A DNA stretch of 64,000 nucleotides, taken from the NCBI GenBank assembly GCA_902786595.1, contig CADADB010000005.1, positions 62,001 to 126,000 of the forward strand. The letters are read 5' to 3'. Positions within the stretch are counted from its first letter, which is position 1. Every line of letters begins with the position of its first letter. Below the pieces are notes generated by a model. It saw only the letters and a list, made by a program, of their open reading frames with translations, did not search any database and was not told where the DNA came from. The stretch comes from an uncultured Bacteroidota bacterium. GTDB lineage: Bacteria; Bacteroidota; Bacteroidia; Bacteroidales; WCHB1-69. Both the position numbers and the translations under genes were made by a program. This document shows, piece by piece, positions 24,387-32,988 of the stretch.

Positions 24387-25481
24387 ATGATCGAAAGAGT
24401 TCATATTCAAAATTATAAATCGATAAGAAATGCCGAGATCCCACTGGGTTCGCTTAATGTGCTTATTGGCTCTAATGGTGTTGGTAAAAGCAACTTTATT
24501 TCTTTTTTTGAACTTACGAAAGCTATTTTCCAACAACGTTTCGGGACCTACACGATGGATCATGGTGGGATAGACAGCCTTTTATATAAGGGACGTAAGG
24601 TTTCTGGGCAAATTGAGGGATTGTTGGATTTTGATAACATAAATGCATTTGAGTTTGTGCTTCGCCCCAAGCAGTCTGCTGCTGGATATATCGCATTCAC
24701 TGCTGATTCTTTTAATAATCATAATGATATCACACATGATTACAGCAAATGGCATAGAGTTCTTTGGGATGTTAATGTTGATGAATCTACACTGATTTCT
24801 AACCCAGCTTGGAGGGCTCGCTATCTCAAACAACATTTAACGGGTTTCACAGTTTACCATTTCCATGATACCAGTGCTTCTTCACCTATGAGAGGATTGT
24901 GTCAGATTGACGATAACTATTTTTTAAGGGATAATGGCTCCAATTTGGCCGCATACCTCTATTATCTGTGTCAGAATGACAGAAAATCGTTTGATCTAAT
25001 AGAAGCCACTGTCCGTTCAATCGCCCCTTATTTCAAGTGCTTTGATCTTAAACCAAACAGGAATATGCCTGAACAGATATCGTTGGAATGGCAGGAACAC
25101 AATTCTGATATGTATTTGAATGGATACAGCTTCTCAGATGGCACGATACGTTTCATCGCTTTAGCTACATTGTTACTTCAAAGCAATTTGCCGAAAGTGA
25201 TTATTATCGATGAACCAGAGTTGGGCCTTCATCCAGCTGCGATTAATAAATTTGCAGCTTTGGTGAAGAGAGCATCTAACAGTTGTCAAGTTATCTTATC
25301 TACACAATCCACCAATCTTGTGAATTGCTTTGATCCAGAGGATATCATTGTGGTTGACCGTAAGGAAGATCAGACGGTCTTTCGCCATCTAGATCCACAA
25401 AGTCTATCCGTTTGGATGGATGAGTATGATTATAGTTTGAGTGAACTTTGGGAAAAGAATTTGATAGGGGGGCAGTTATAA
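24387..25481 (+). CDS. AAA/ABC-type ATPase, OLD/RecF-like (island)
   Basis: A 364-aa ATPase of the AAA_21/AAA_15 type. It opens with MIERVHIQNYKSIRNAEI, the SMC/RecF-like N-terminus; Walker A GSNGVGKS is at 28-35, an ABC-signature-like segment (FSDGTIRFIALATLLL) at about 250, Walker B VIIIDEPELGLHP at about 272-284, and STQSTNLVN in the H-loop region. Family members act as dimers that sense a trigger and control a partner nuclease. Its TAA stop overlaps the ATG of the DUF4276 gene (TAATG), so the two are translationally coupled. The pair resembles PARIS- and OLD-type ATPase-plus-TOPRIM defence modules in layout. Confidence 0.9.
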   Translation: MIERVHIQNYKSIRNAEIPLGSLNVLIGSNGVGKSNFISFFELTKAIFQQRFGTYTMDHGGIDSLLYKGRKVSGQIEGLLDFDNINAFEFVLRPKQSAAGYIAFTADSFNNHNDITHDYSKWHRVLWDVNVDESTLISNPAWRARYLKQHLTGFTVYHFHDTSASSPMRGLCQIDDNYFLRDNGSNLAAYLYYLCQNDRKSFDLIEATVRSIAPYFKCFDLKPNRNMPEQISLEWQEHNSDMYLNGYSFSDGTIRFIALATLLLQSNLPKVIIIDEPELGLHPAAINKFAALVKRASNSCQVILSTQSTNLVNCFDPEDIIVVDRKEDQTVFRHLDPQSLSVWMDEYDYSLSELWEKNLIGGQL

Positions 25482-26143
25482 TGAAACGTTTGTATTTTGT
25501 GGTAGAAGGACAAACTGAGCAGGAATTTGTTAACACGGTGCTTCGTCCTTGGTTGAATGACTATTCCATTTATGATATAACACCTGTGTTGATAAAAACC
25601 AGTAAACACGGTAGAGGTGGACATGTAAATGCACAACATTTACTAAACACAATTAACGGATTGCTCAGAGAAACATCAGACAACCAATTGGTTGTGACCA
25701 CCTTTATCGATTTTTTCAGGATTCCTAACAATATGCCTGGCTATGAAGAGGCCATGAAAAAGATTGGAACTTCTTCACAAGTGAGGGCTTTGGAAGAAGA
25801 ACTGTCTAATACGGTGAATGATTGGCGGTTTATTCCGTATATCCAACGTCATGAGTTTGAGTCTTTGCTGTTCTCGTCCAATGTTGGGTTCGAAAAGTAT
25901 TGTAGTAACGAACAATCGTCAGAGACTGCAAACATAGTGGTGTCCTTTAAAAATCCGGAAGACATTAACTCCTCTCCTGAAAAAGCACCTTCAAAACGCT
26001 TGTTGGCTTTGATCCCCGATTATGACAAAGTTGTTTTGGGCAATTTATTGGCATTAGAAATCGGATTGCAAACTATTATTGACCGTTGTCCGAGATTTGC
26101 TCAATGGATTCAAAACATTGTTCAAAAATGTCAAACAAATTAA
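25481..26143 (+). CDS. DUF4276-family protein, putative effector (island)
   Basis: A 220-aa protein starting at the ATG that overlaps the ATPase stop codon. It opens with KRLYFVVEGQTEQEFVN, whose Glu-x-x-Thr-Glu pattern is the hallmark start of DUF4276. It continues with TTFIDFFRIPNN, where Asp fits a second metal-binding position, and RHEFESLLFS. As I recall, the family has a TOPRIM-like fold, which would make it a metal-dependent nuclease controlled by the upstream ATPase. That link is inference from family and gene order. A start at 25448 is possible but would add 11 residues inside the ATPase gene. Confidence 0.85.
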   Translation: MKRLYFVVEGQTEQEFVNTVLRPWLNDYSIYDITPVLIKTSKHGRGGHVNAQHLLNTINGLLRETSDNQLVVTTFIDFFRIPNNMPGYEEAMKKIGTSSQVRALEEELSNTVNDWRFIPYIQRHEFESLLFSSNVGFEKYCSNEQSSETANIVVSFKNPEDINSSPEKAPSKRLLALIPDYDKVVLGNLLALEIGLQTIIDRCPRFAQWIQNIVQKCQTN

Positions 26144-26184
26144 TATCTGAATTTTTCCTTTTGTGATCCTCTTGCCCACATATT

Positions 26185-26210
26185 AAAAAAGGCCCCCGTT
26201 CCCGAGAGCC
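26185..26210 (-). terminator. Terminator of korAB
   Basis: On the minus strand GGCTCTCGGGAACGGGGGCC folds into an imperfect hairpin followed by TTTTTT. It sits 31 bp behind the korB stop; an identical copy is at 19326-19351. Confidence 0.75.
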
Positions 26211-26317
26211 TTATTCATAATTCAGCATTCAGCATTCATAATTAGATTTCCCACGTGTCCCCACTGTTCAACAAATCGTCCACGCATTTGTACTTGCCGT
26301 TGGCCATCTGCTCTTCC
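26185..26317. repeat. Right direct repeat of island (attR-like)
   Basis: This 133-bp segment matches 19326-19460: a 26-bp identical terminator, an AT-rich filler of unrelated tandem repeats (26211-26245), then 72 bp of korB 3' end (26246-26317) with 2 mismatches. Here the repeat is continuous with a full-length korB. Confidence 0.85.
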
Positions 26318-27273
26318 ATCTGGTCTTCGTACAGTTGCGTGTAGGAGGTCTTCTTGACGTTGCGGATCACGCCGATGGCCACGGGAAGGTCGCCGCTCAT
26401 GCGGGCCAGCATCATGTGGATGCCGGTGTCCTCGGTGTCCTCGTGGTGGATCATGATGTCGTCCATCGTGACACCGTTCTCGCCAATGGTGACGGCTTCT
26501 AGGCAACGGCCGTTGAAGCGCAGACCCTTGTTCTTCTCCTTGCCGAAGATCATGGGCTTTCCGTCCTCGAGGATGATGGTGCGGTCGTCACGGACAGCGC
26601 GGTCGGTGATGGCGGCGTGGGCCTTGTCGTTGAAGATCATGCAGTTCTGCAGCACCTCCACCACGCTGGTGCCGTCGTGCTTGGCGGCGCGGGTCATGAT
26701 GTCGGTGGTGAGCTGCGGCAGGCAGTCCAACGCACGGGCGTAGAAGGTGCCCTGTGCGCCCATCACCAACTCGCCTGGGTTAAACGGGTAGTCGATGGTG
26801 CCGTAAGGAGAGGTCTTGGTGACCTGACCGAACTTCGTGGTCGGGCTGTACTGACCTTTGGTCAAGCCGTAAATCTCGTTGTTGAAGATGGTGATGTTGA
26901 AGTCCTGGTTACGGCGCACCGCATGGATGAGGTGGTTGCCGCCGATGGCCATGGAGTCGCCGTCGCCCATGCTCACCCACACGGAGAGAGCCGGGTTGGC
27001 CAGCTTCACGCCCGTGGCGATAGCGCAGGCGCGCCCGTGGATGCTGTGGAAACCGTACGTGTCCACATAGTAGGGAATACGTGACGAGCATCCGATACCG
27101 GACACCATGCAGATGTTCTCCTTCTTGTGGTTGGTCTTCGGGAAGGTGTTCAACAATGCGGCGAGGATAGCGTGGTCACCGCATCCGGGACACCATTTCA
27201 CCATTTGGTCGCTGGTAAAGTCAGCTTTTGTATATTCGCGATCCGCTTTCGGAACAAAATGTTTTTCTGCCAT
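26242..27273 (-). CDS. korB: 2-oxoacid:ferredoxin oxidoreductase, beta subunit
   Basis: A 343-aa subunit that binds thiamine diphosphate, probably of 2-oxoglutarate:ferredoxin oxidoreductase, which makes succinyl-CoA and reduced ferredoxin in the reductive branch of anaerobic metabolism. It shows WCPGCGDHAIL, VSGIGCSSRIPYY and the TPP/Mg motif GDGDSMAIGGNHL followed by NNEIYGLTKGQYSPT. It lies 33 bp downstream of korA in one operon. Its last 24 codons and terminator are the right direct repeat of the island, so the present 3' end was probably supplied by the inserting element while the protein sequence was kept. Confidence 0.95.
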   Translation of the reverse strand: MAEKHFVPKADREYTKADFTSDQMVKWCPGCGDHAILAALLNTFPKTNHKKENICMVSGIGCSSRIPYYVDTYGFHSIHGRACAIATGVKLANPALSVWVSMGDGDSMAIGGNHLIHAVRRNQDFNITIFNNEIYGLTKGQYSPTTKFGQVTKTSPYGTIDYPFNPGELVMGAQGTFYARALDCLPQLTTDIMTRAAKHDGTSVVEVLQNCMIFNDKAHAAITDRAVRDDRTIILEDGKPMIFGKEKNKGLRFNGRCLEAVTIGENGVTMDDIMIHHEDTEDTGIHMMLARMSGDLPVAIGVIRNVKKTSYTQLYEDQMEEQMANGKYKCVDDLLNSGDTWEI

Positions 27274-27306
27274 AATTATCTGTGATTAAATGGTTCGTGA
27301 TTGAAA

Positions 27307-29154
27307 TTATTTGGCAAGCAGTCTTTCGAACTCGGCTTTCAGCTCGCCCACCTCGAACGGGAGACCCATGATCTTGTTGTACTGGGTCATCGGGCATTCG
27401 GGGAACTGGGTGCGGAGGTAGCCGGCAAACTGACCGTTGTTGAGCTCGCAGACGACGATCTTCTTGTATTTCTTGAGGATGTCGCCGGTGTTCTTCGGCA
27501 GCGGGCAAATATAGTTGAAGTGGGTGTAAGCCACCTTCTTACCTTCCTTGTTCATCTCTTCCACAGCGAGGGTGAGCGCACCGGAGGTGCCGCCCCAACC
27601 CACCACGAGGAGCTCGGCGTCGGGATCGCCGGTCACTTCCTGGTCGGGGATGTAGTTGGCCACGCGGTTCACCTTCTCCTGACGGTTGTACACCATCAAG
27701 GCGTGGTTCTCGGGATCGGTGCTCAGAGGTCCGTCGGGACATTTCTCCAGACCGCCCACACGGTGTCTCAAACCTTCCATGCCGGGCAGTGCCCATTCGC
27801 GAGCGAACGTGACGGGGTCGCGACGGAACGGTCTGTAGTTAGGATCGTTAGGCGTAGCCAGACGCGGTTTGATGTCGGGCATGTCGGCCATCTTGGGGAT
27901 GCGGAACAGCTGGGAGCCGTTGCCGAGGTAGCCGTCGGTGAGCAGGATGACGGGGGTCATGTGCTCCAGGGCGACCTTGGCGGCGTTGTAAGCCCAGTAG
28001 AAGCAGTTGGCGCTGGAAGAAGCAGCCATCACCACGAGGGGAGCCTCGCCGTTACGACCGTAGAGGGCCTGATTCAGGTCGCTCTGCTCAGTCTTGGTGG
28101 GCAGACCCGTGGAAGGACCGCCGCGCTGCACGTCAACGACGACGAGCGGCAGTTCCACCATCACGGCCAAACCGAGGGCTTCGCTCTTCAGCGAGAGACC
28201 GGGGCCGGAAGTGGAGGTGCAAGCCAAAGCGCCGGCGTAGGATGCGCCGATAGCGGAGCAAACGCCTGCAATTTCGTCTTCCGCTTGGAAAACGCGAGCA
28301 CCTAATGATTTATGTTTGGCGAGCTCCACCATCACATCCGTAGCGGGGGTGATAGGGTAGGAGCCGAGGAACAGTCTGCGACCGGATTTCTCGGAAGCGG
28401 CCAGGAGACCCCAAGCGGTGGCGACGTTACCGGTGATGTTGCGGTAACGGCCCTTGGGCATGCTGTCGGCCTGTGCGATCTCGAAGATGTGGGAGTGCAT
28501 GACTTCCAACTTGTCGGCATATTCGTAACCTTCCGTCAGGACGGCCTTGTTCAGTTTCACGACCTCGGGCTTCTTGGCGAACTTGCGCTCCAGGTAAGCG
28601 TAGGTCTGGTCGAGTTTCTTGTGGGTGGCGTAGAAGATGATACCCAGCGCGAACATGTTACGGCAGCGGTCGGCGGTCTTCTTGTCGGCGCCTTGCTCGT
28701 TGCCGATGCGTTGCGTGAACGAGGTGACGGGTGCCTTGATGATGGTGTAGGCACGCTCCATCTCGTCCGTGAACGGGTGGTCGTTCTCGGTATAGCCGGC
28801 TTTCTCGAGGGCCTCGTCGGTGAACGTGTCGATATCGACGATGATGGTGGCGCCTTTCTTGGCCCACTTGAGGTTCGACTTGAGAGAGGCCGGGTTCATG
28901 GCGACGAGGATGTCGCACTTGTCGCCGGAACTGTAAATGTGATTACCCACGTGCACCTGGTAGCCGGAGACGCCGGCGATGGTGTTGTGAGGGGCGCGGA
29001 TTTCCGCCGGATAATCGGGGAAGGTGGCGATGTCGTTGCCTGTGAGGGCGGAAGCGTCCGAGAACAAGGTTCCGGAGAGCTGCATGCCGTCGCCAGAGTC
29101 ACCCGCAAAACGGACGACGATGTCGTCAATTTTCGTGATTTGCTCTGTTGCCAT
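27307..29154 (-). CDS. korA: 2-oxoacid:ferredoxin oxidoreductase, fused gamma-alpha subunit
   Basis: A 615-aa protein. The N-terminal gamma domain (VRFAGDSGDGMQLSGTLFSD, about residues 10-190) is fused to the alpha domain (GNVATAWGLLAASEKSGRRL at about 235, YPITPATDVMVEL, TSTSGPGLSLKSE). This is the usual two-gene arrangement in Bacteroidetes with KorB; with ferredoxin the complex interconverts 2-oxoglutarate and succinyl-CoA or a similar substrate. A -7 promoter element sits 18 bp ahead of the ATG. Confidence 0.95.
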   Translation of the reverse strand: MATEQITKIDDIVVRFAGDSGDGMQLSGTLFSDASALTGNDIATFPDYPAEIRAPHNTIAGVSGYQVHVGNHIYSSGDKCDILVAMNPASLKSNLKWAKKGATIIVDIDTFTDEALEKAGYTENDHPFTDEMERAYTIIKAPVTSFTQRIGNEQGADKKTADRCRNMFALGIIFYATHKKLDQTYAYLERKFAKKPEVVKLNKAVLTEGYEYADKLEVMHSHIFEIAQADSMPKGRYRNITGNVATAWGLLAASEKSGRRLFLGSYPITPATDVMVELAKHKSLGARVFQAEDEIAGVCSAIGASYAGALACTSTSGPGLSLKSEALGLAVMVELPLVVVDVQRGGPSTGLPTKTEQSDLNQALYGRNGEAPLVVMAASSSANCFYWAYNAAKVALEHMTPVILLTDGYLGNGSQLFRIPKMADMPDIKPRLATPNDPNYRPFRRDPVTFAREWALPGMEGLRHRVGGLEKCPDGPLSTDPENHALMVYNRQEKVNRVANYIPDQEVTGDPDAELLVVGWGGTSGALTLAVEEMNKEGKKVAYTHFNYICPLPKNTGDILKKYKKIVVCELNNGQFAGYLRTQFPECPMTQYNKIMGLPFEVGELKAEFERLLAK

Positions 29155-29172
29155 AAATTCTTTTATTTTACT

Positions 29173-29181
29173 GCAAAATTA
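29173..29181 (-). promoter_or_regulatory. Promoter -7 element of korAB
   Basis: TAATTTTGC on the minus strand, 18 bp upstream of the korA ATG at 29154. Confidence 0.7.
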
Positions 29182-29534
29182 TAAGTTGTCAAAAATAGAG
29201 TCCCAAACCGCAAAAGAACAAAACGAAAAATCAAGCAACTATTTGTATAATAACAACTTAACTTTTCGTCCATCATCTTTTTTAGTATGGCGCAAAAATA
29301 TCAAATTTAATGAGATTTCCAACGGAATTTTCGCGTGGCGGGAAATTTATTTTTCGCGTGGTGAATTATAGTCCGTGGCGACGTGCTGCAGATTTTATCG
29401 GGATTCTCAGCGGCATAGGCGCAAATGGCGCCTTCTGCCTGAGAGGGTGCCTGACAAGATGCTCGGTGCGGCTGGTGGTAGCTAGACACGTGTAGAGCGA
29501 CGGCCGGAGTCGTGGGGACGAACGATAGGGCGTC
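29182..29534. other. 353-bp gap between korA and hicB
   Basis: No gene is recognised. A second minus-strand -7 element, TATTTTTGC (29292-29300), with TTG 18 bp further upstream (29319-29321), could start a 140-nt korA leader or a small RNA. The GC-rich right half (29370-29530) has no open frame of credible protein character. Confidence 0.5.
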
Positions 29535-29939
29535 TTATACCAATACGGCGCGTTGGAGCTTTTGGGCAAACTGGGTCACGCCTTGATGGATGCGTTCCAC
29601 CGTTTTAGGCGACGGTTTCCGGTGCCCGGTCACGTAATGACTGAGTTGCTTGCTGTTGATGCCTGTGATTTTCTGCAAGCCGGTAAGGGTCAGGGTGTCG
29701 CCGTAATATCTCAGGAAGCTGGCAGTGTCGTACGCGAACTCGAATTCAAATTCGGGGAGCTTTTTCCCTGATTCCTGAAATAGTTCCCTCATTTCATCGC
29801 AACATTCGAAAAAGTCTTCTTTCGCCTCCTCTTCAGTGTTACCGCACCCCAGGAACATACAGTTGTGTTTCTCATTGCGGGCATGGATGGACACCATGCC
29901 ATCACGCCCCACTTCTATGATTGCTGTTATTTTTTCCAT
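29535..29939 (-). CDS. hicB: HicB-type antitoxin with DNA-binding domain
   Basis: A 134-aa protein. The N-terminal half has the HicB partial RNase-H-like fold (ITAIIEVGRDGMVSIHARNE..GCGNTEEEAKEDFFECCDEM). The C-terminal half is a helix-turn-helix (TLTGLQKITGINSKQLSHYV, about residues 82-102) that would repress the operon. It lies 15 bp behind the hicA gene, the order seen in many HicAB modules: toxin first, antitoxin second. Confidence 0.9.
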   Translation of the reverse strand: MEKITAIIEVGRDGMVSIHARNEKHNCMFLGCGNTEEEAKEDFFECCDEMRELFQESGKKLPEFEFEFAYDTASFLRYYGDTLTLTGLQKITGINSKQLSHYVTGHRKPSPKTVERIHQGVTQFAQKLQRAVLV

Positions 29940-29954
29940 ATTGATAATTGTCTG

Positions 29955-30155
29955 TCAAATTTTGATTCCCGATTGGCTCACAATGTCCGCCAATGTGCCA
30001 TCCGCAACTTCCTTTGCTCCATGACGCGGAACTGGGAAGTGGGTGTGCGTGATGGTGCTGTACCAAACGTCATGTCGTTTTCCATGCCTCACGAAATAGC
30101 ATTTCTGACCTCTGAGTATCCGTTCGAGTTCTTTAGTTTTCATCTTCGTCTTCAT
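29955..30155 (-). CDS. hicA: HicA-type mRNA interferase toxin
   Basis: A 66-aa protein (62 if started at the in-frame ATG at 30143). It has the double-stranded-RNA-binding-like HicA fold: KELERILRGQKCYFVRHGKRH, with the catalytic-type His in the GKxH context, then FPVPRHGAKEVADGTLADIV and a C-terminal GIKI. HicA cleaves mRNA when free of HicB. The promoter at 30169 leaves only 8 nt before the first ATG, so 30143 may be the true start. Confidence 0.9.
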   Translation of the reverse strand: MKTKMKTKELERILRGQKCYFVRHGKRHDVWYSTITHTHFPVPRHGAKEVADGTLADIVSQSGIKI

Positions 30156-30168
30156 TTAGTACAACGCT

Positions 30169-30177
30169 GCAAAGATA
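30169..30177 (-). promoter_or_regulatory. Promoter -7 element of hicAB
   Basis: TATCTTTGC on the minus strand just upstream of hicA. Confidence 0.75.
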
Positions 30178-30589
30178 TAAAATTATCTATCAGTATTGCT
30201 TGTCTTCTGAACTTTTTTATATTCATAATTGTTAATGTTTTTGTCTGCAAATATATAAAATTAATTTGAGAAAACAATGTTAGAAAACAATGTAAAACAT
30301 TAAATGTCAAATATATAAAAATAACAATTGTAGTAATGAAAGTTGCAGTTTATGTAATGAAAATTGCAAATTGTTAAGAATATGCGAAATCAACGGTGCC
30401 TGTGCGTCGGGTGGACTACTTGTTGTTTTGGAAGATTTTGTCCGGAAAAGTGCATTTCTTCTAAATTGCAGCAAACCTCAATTGAAAATCGACAAAAAAG
30501 AGTCTTGCCGATATCCTTACAATAAAATCACCTTTTTCAGCGTTGTGCTAATCTGAATATCGTATAAGTTGTATTATAAAACCACAAAT
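30178..30589. other. 412-bp AT-rich gap with direct repeats
   Basis: No gene is seen. It contains paired direct repeats: CAAATATATAAAA (two copies, near 30247 and 30308), GAAAACAATGTTA/GAAAACAATGTAA (near 30270-30290), and GTAATGAAAGTTGCA/GTAATGAAAATTGCA (near 30333 and 30355). They may be operators for HicB or for the divergent outer-membrane gene. Confidence 0.5.
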
Positions 30590-31978
30590 ATGTCAAAACA
30601 TACCCTTATCTGTCTTTTGTTGTTGCTTGGAATGGGAGTGGGGACGGTCTGCGGACAAGATTCCGACAGTATCGTCGGTGCTGAGCCCGTGAAGATCCCG
30701 ATTTGGGACAACGGCTTCCGCATCGGGCTGACCTCCCAGGCACAGCTGGTGCTGCCCGCCACCCTCTCGGCCGACGACCCTTACGTGAAGAGCCAGCCCG
30801 GGTTCGGGGGCGAGAACGGCATCGAACTCTCGTACCATTTCGGCTATTTCGGGGTCTCCCTGGGGCTGACTTTCGGAACGTTCCGCGTGTTCAACTTCAA
30901 GCCCCATTTCGATGACGCGCCCGGCGCTGACTATGACGACCCGGACTTTTGGTTCTACAACCAATTTCACCATTACTCGATGGTCCACAACGTGTTCCTC
31001 CCGCTGAAGTTCGAGTTCCACTACCCGTTTAACGACAAGTTCGCCATCATGGCCGACATCGGAACGAAGCTCGCCGTGGGATACCAGCTTCGAATGGCTG
31101 ACGGGAGCATGTGGATGACGACCTACGAGGATGCGGCAATGAAGCCGTTGTTCGCCTCCTTGGTGACGGACGTCGGATTCTACTACCGCCTGCCCTACGG
31201 CGACCTGATCCGGGGCTCCATCGGGGCGAACGTGGGATTCCAGCACGTGACGGACGGTGAGTATAGTTACCAAAATCCGAGTTGCAACGTGGAAGGCGAA
31301 GGGACGTTTTTCAGTCGGAACACCAATTTCAACGTGCAGGCGGCTTATATCCACACTTTCCACCGTTATAAGCAGCGCCGCGTGACGGAAACCGCCTGGA
31401 AAACGGAACTGCCGCGCCACGAGTTCCAGTTCAACGTCGGCGACCCGGTGCTGACCGCAAACAGCAGCCATATCGGCTTTGACAATTTCTTCTGCAGTCT
31501 TTTCCGCGGATTCCCGTACATCTATTCCCCGACGTATTGGACTCGACCCATCGGCGACTATCCCATAACCCGTATTGTACCGACGTTTTCCTTCAATTAC
31601 CACTACCGCGCCGCAAAGTGGCTATGGGTGGGCGGACTCACCACGGTTTCCGGACTGCACAACACGTGGCACGACCGTTTCACGGACGAAGTGACCGGCC
31701 ACGGCAGTGAAGTCCACGTCACACTGATGCCCGACCTGCGCTTTTCCTACCTCAACCGCAAGCATGTGACCTTATACTCCGGATTCGGGCTCGGACTGAA
31801 TATGCTTTTTATGAAAGATCCTCATTTGTACGGTGAAAACACACAGTCTTACTTTGGATTGGCCTACCAATTGACCGCTTTCGGCGTGAAGGCCGGCGCA
31901 AAACACTGGTTCGGCAACTTGGAATTGGGCTACGGTGACAAGGGAATTATATCAGCAGGATTTGGGTATGAGTTTTAA
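30590..31978 (+). CDS. Outer-membrane beta-barrel protein, paralogue of 8373-9323
   Basis: A 462-aa protein counted from the ATG at 30590, which gives a signal peptide ending at GTVCGQ; an in-frame ATG at 30569 adds 7 residues. The mature part shows the alternating pattern of barrel strands (NYHYRAAKWLWVGGLTTV, NRKHVTLYSGFGLGLNM, GAKHWFGNLELGYG) and ends in GYEF, a Bam-recognition-type C-terminus. The last 140 residues resemble the barrel protein of the sigma-factor operon closely enough to call them paralogues. Here there is no sigma gene beside it, so it could be a target of that sigma factor elsewhere in the genome. Its ligand is unknown. Confidence 0.8.
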   Translation: MSKHTLICLLLLLGMGVGTVCGQDSDSIVGAEPVKIPIWDNGFRIGLTSQAQLVLPATLSADDPYVKSQPGFGGENGIELSYHFGYFGVSLGLTFGTFRVFNFKPHFDDAPGADYDDPDFWFYNQFHHYSMVHNVFLPLKFEFHYPFNDKFAIMADIGTKLAVGYQLRMADGSMWMTTYEDAAMKPLFASLVTDVGFYYRLPYGDLIRGSIGANVGFQHVTDGEYSYQNPSCNVEGEGTFFSRNTNFNVQAAYIHTFHRYKQRRVTETAWKTELPRHEFQFNVGDPVLTANSSHIGFDNFFCSLFRGFPYIYSPTYWTRPIGDYPITRIVPTFSFNYHYRAAKWLWVGGLTTVSGLHNTWHDRFTDEVTGHGSEVHVTLMPDLRFSYLNRKHVTLYSGFGLGLNMLFMKDPHLYGENTQSYFGLAYQLTAFGVKAGAKHWFGNLELGYGDKGIISAGFGYEF

Positions 31979-32136
31979 CTTATTGATAATAAGTAAATTA
32001 TAACTTTTGATAGATGCCAATTCTAATTTGAGACGTAGGACGTGGGACTTTAGACTTTGGGGTTGAAAGGAATCAATACGGATTGTTGCTATAAAGTAAG
32101 TTGTAATAATTGTATGAATAATAGAAATTTAGAAAT

Positions 32137-32988
32137 ATGAATAAATCAATTAAAGTTCTTATCGTGATGATGGTCGCCGTGATGATGGCGGGTTGCGAAG
32201 TCGGCGAAGGCGAACTGATGAAGACCAAAACCGGACATCTGATGTACCTCGGCTGGACGGATGACATCAACGGCATTGTGTTCAACATAGTGGAGCCGGC
32301 CTTCAACCTCAACGCTTGGGTGCAAGCGTCTGAAGATCAGAAACCGGAGATTTTCCAAAAACACTTTTACAGCAACACGGTCATCGATGTGTTGTCGGAC
32401 CACACGTGGCGGATCCGGGTTGACGGCACCACGGCCTCGCTTCGGGTGGTGTTGGTAAATGGAGCTTCGCTTGCGGAAACCGGGGCGAAGATGCGGTTGC
32501 TTTATTCGAAAGATTATGATCACAGAGTTTGGGCAAACACCGTCTTTGTCTTGGAAAACAAGGGGGACGGTCTGTGGGATTTTTATTCTGAAGACGGACA
32601 AATCTATCTCCAATTCACGCTCGGCACGTCTGAAGTCCCTGAATCGCTCTCCGAAACACCCCTCAAGATAGCAGGTGCCGGCACTTTCACCGAAAGAACC
32701 GTCATATCACATTGCTCGGGGGATGTCTGCTCAGAGGAGACCTACTTTACCTACCTGTCGTACGACATCCAACAGCCGTTCGAGGCCAGCTGGACGCAGG
32801 ATGCGAGACGCATCAATTGGACAAGTCAGTTTAACCGGAGTGATTATTTTATCGCGTTTTCCGCCGGCAAGGTGCATTTGCAGGCCCTCGACGAGGAAGG
32901 TCAGGGCAACGCTGCCGTTATCACCGTGCTCAACCCCGAGGAAATCGAAATTGAGATGGACGGCATCGTGCAACGCCGCAAGATTTAG
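32137..32988 (+). CDS. Lipoprotein of unknown function
   Basis: A 283-aa protein with signal segment VLIVMMVAVMMAGC, a lipobox with Cys at residue 20, followed by an acidic EVGEGEL linker. The mature part is beta-rich and contains a Cys pair (SHCSGDVCSEETYF). I recognise no family. It follows the barrel protein on the same strand after 158 bp of repeat-like DNA, and overlaps the convergent ATP-grasp-like gene by 4 bp at the stop codons. Confidence 0.75.
   Translation: MNKSIKVLIVMMVAVMMAGCEVGEGELMKTKTGHLMYLGWTDDINGIVFNIVEPAFNLNAWVQASEDQKPEIFQKHFYSNTVIDVLSDHTWRIRVDGTTASLRVVLVNGASLAETGAKMRLLYSKDYDHRVWANTVFVLENKGDGLWDFYSEDGQIYLQFTLGTSEVPESLSETPLKIAGAGTFTERTVISHCSGDVCSEETYFTYLSYDIQQPFEASWTQDARRINWTSQFNRSDYFIAFSAGKVHLQALDEEGQGNAAVITVLNPEEIEIEMDGIVQRRKI

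Noticed and set aside
19461..26184. Integrase or transposase within the island
   Set aside because: I examined the genes and gaps of the island and saw no tyrosine or serine recombinase or DDE motif, so the island is not called an autonomous mobile element.
27301..29184. Long plus-strand frames opposite korA
   Set aside because: They are antisense shadows of a high-GC conserved gene, with no domain character.
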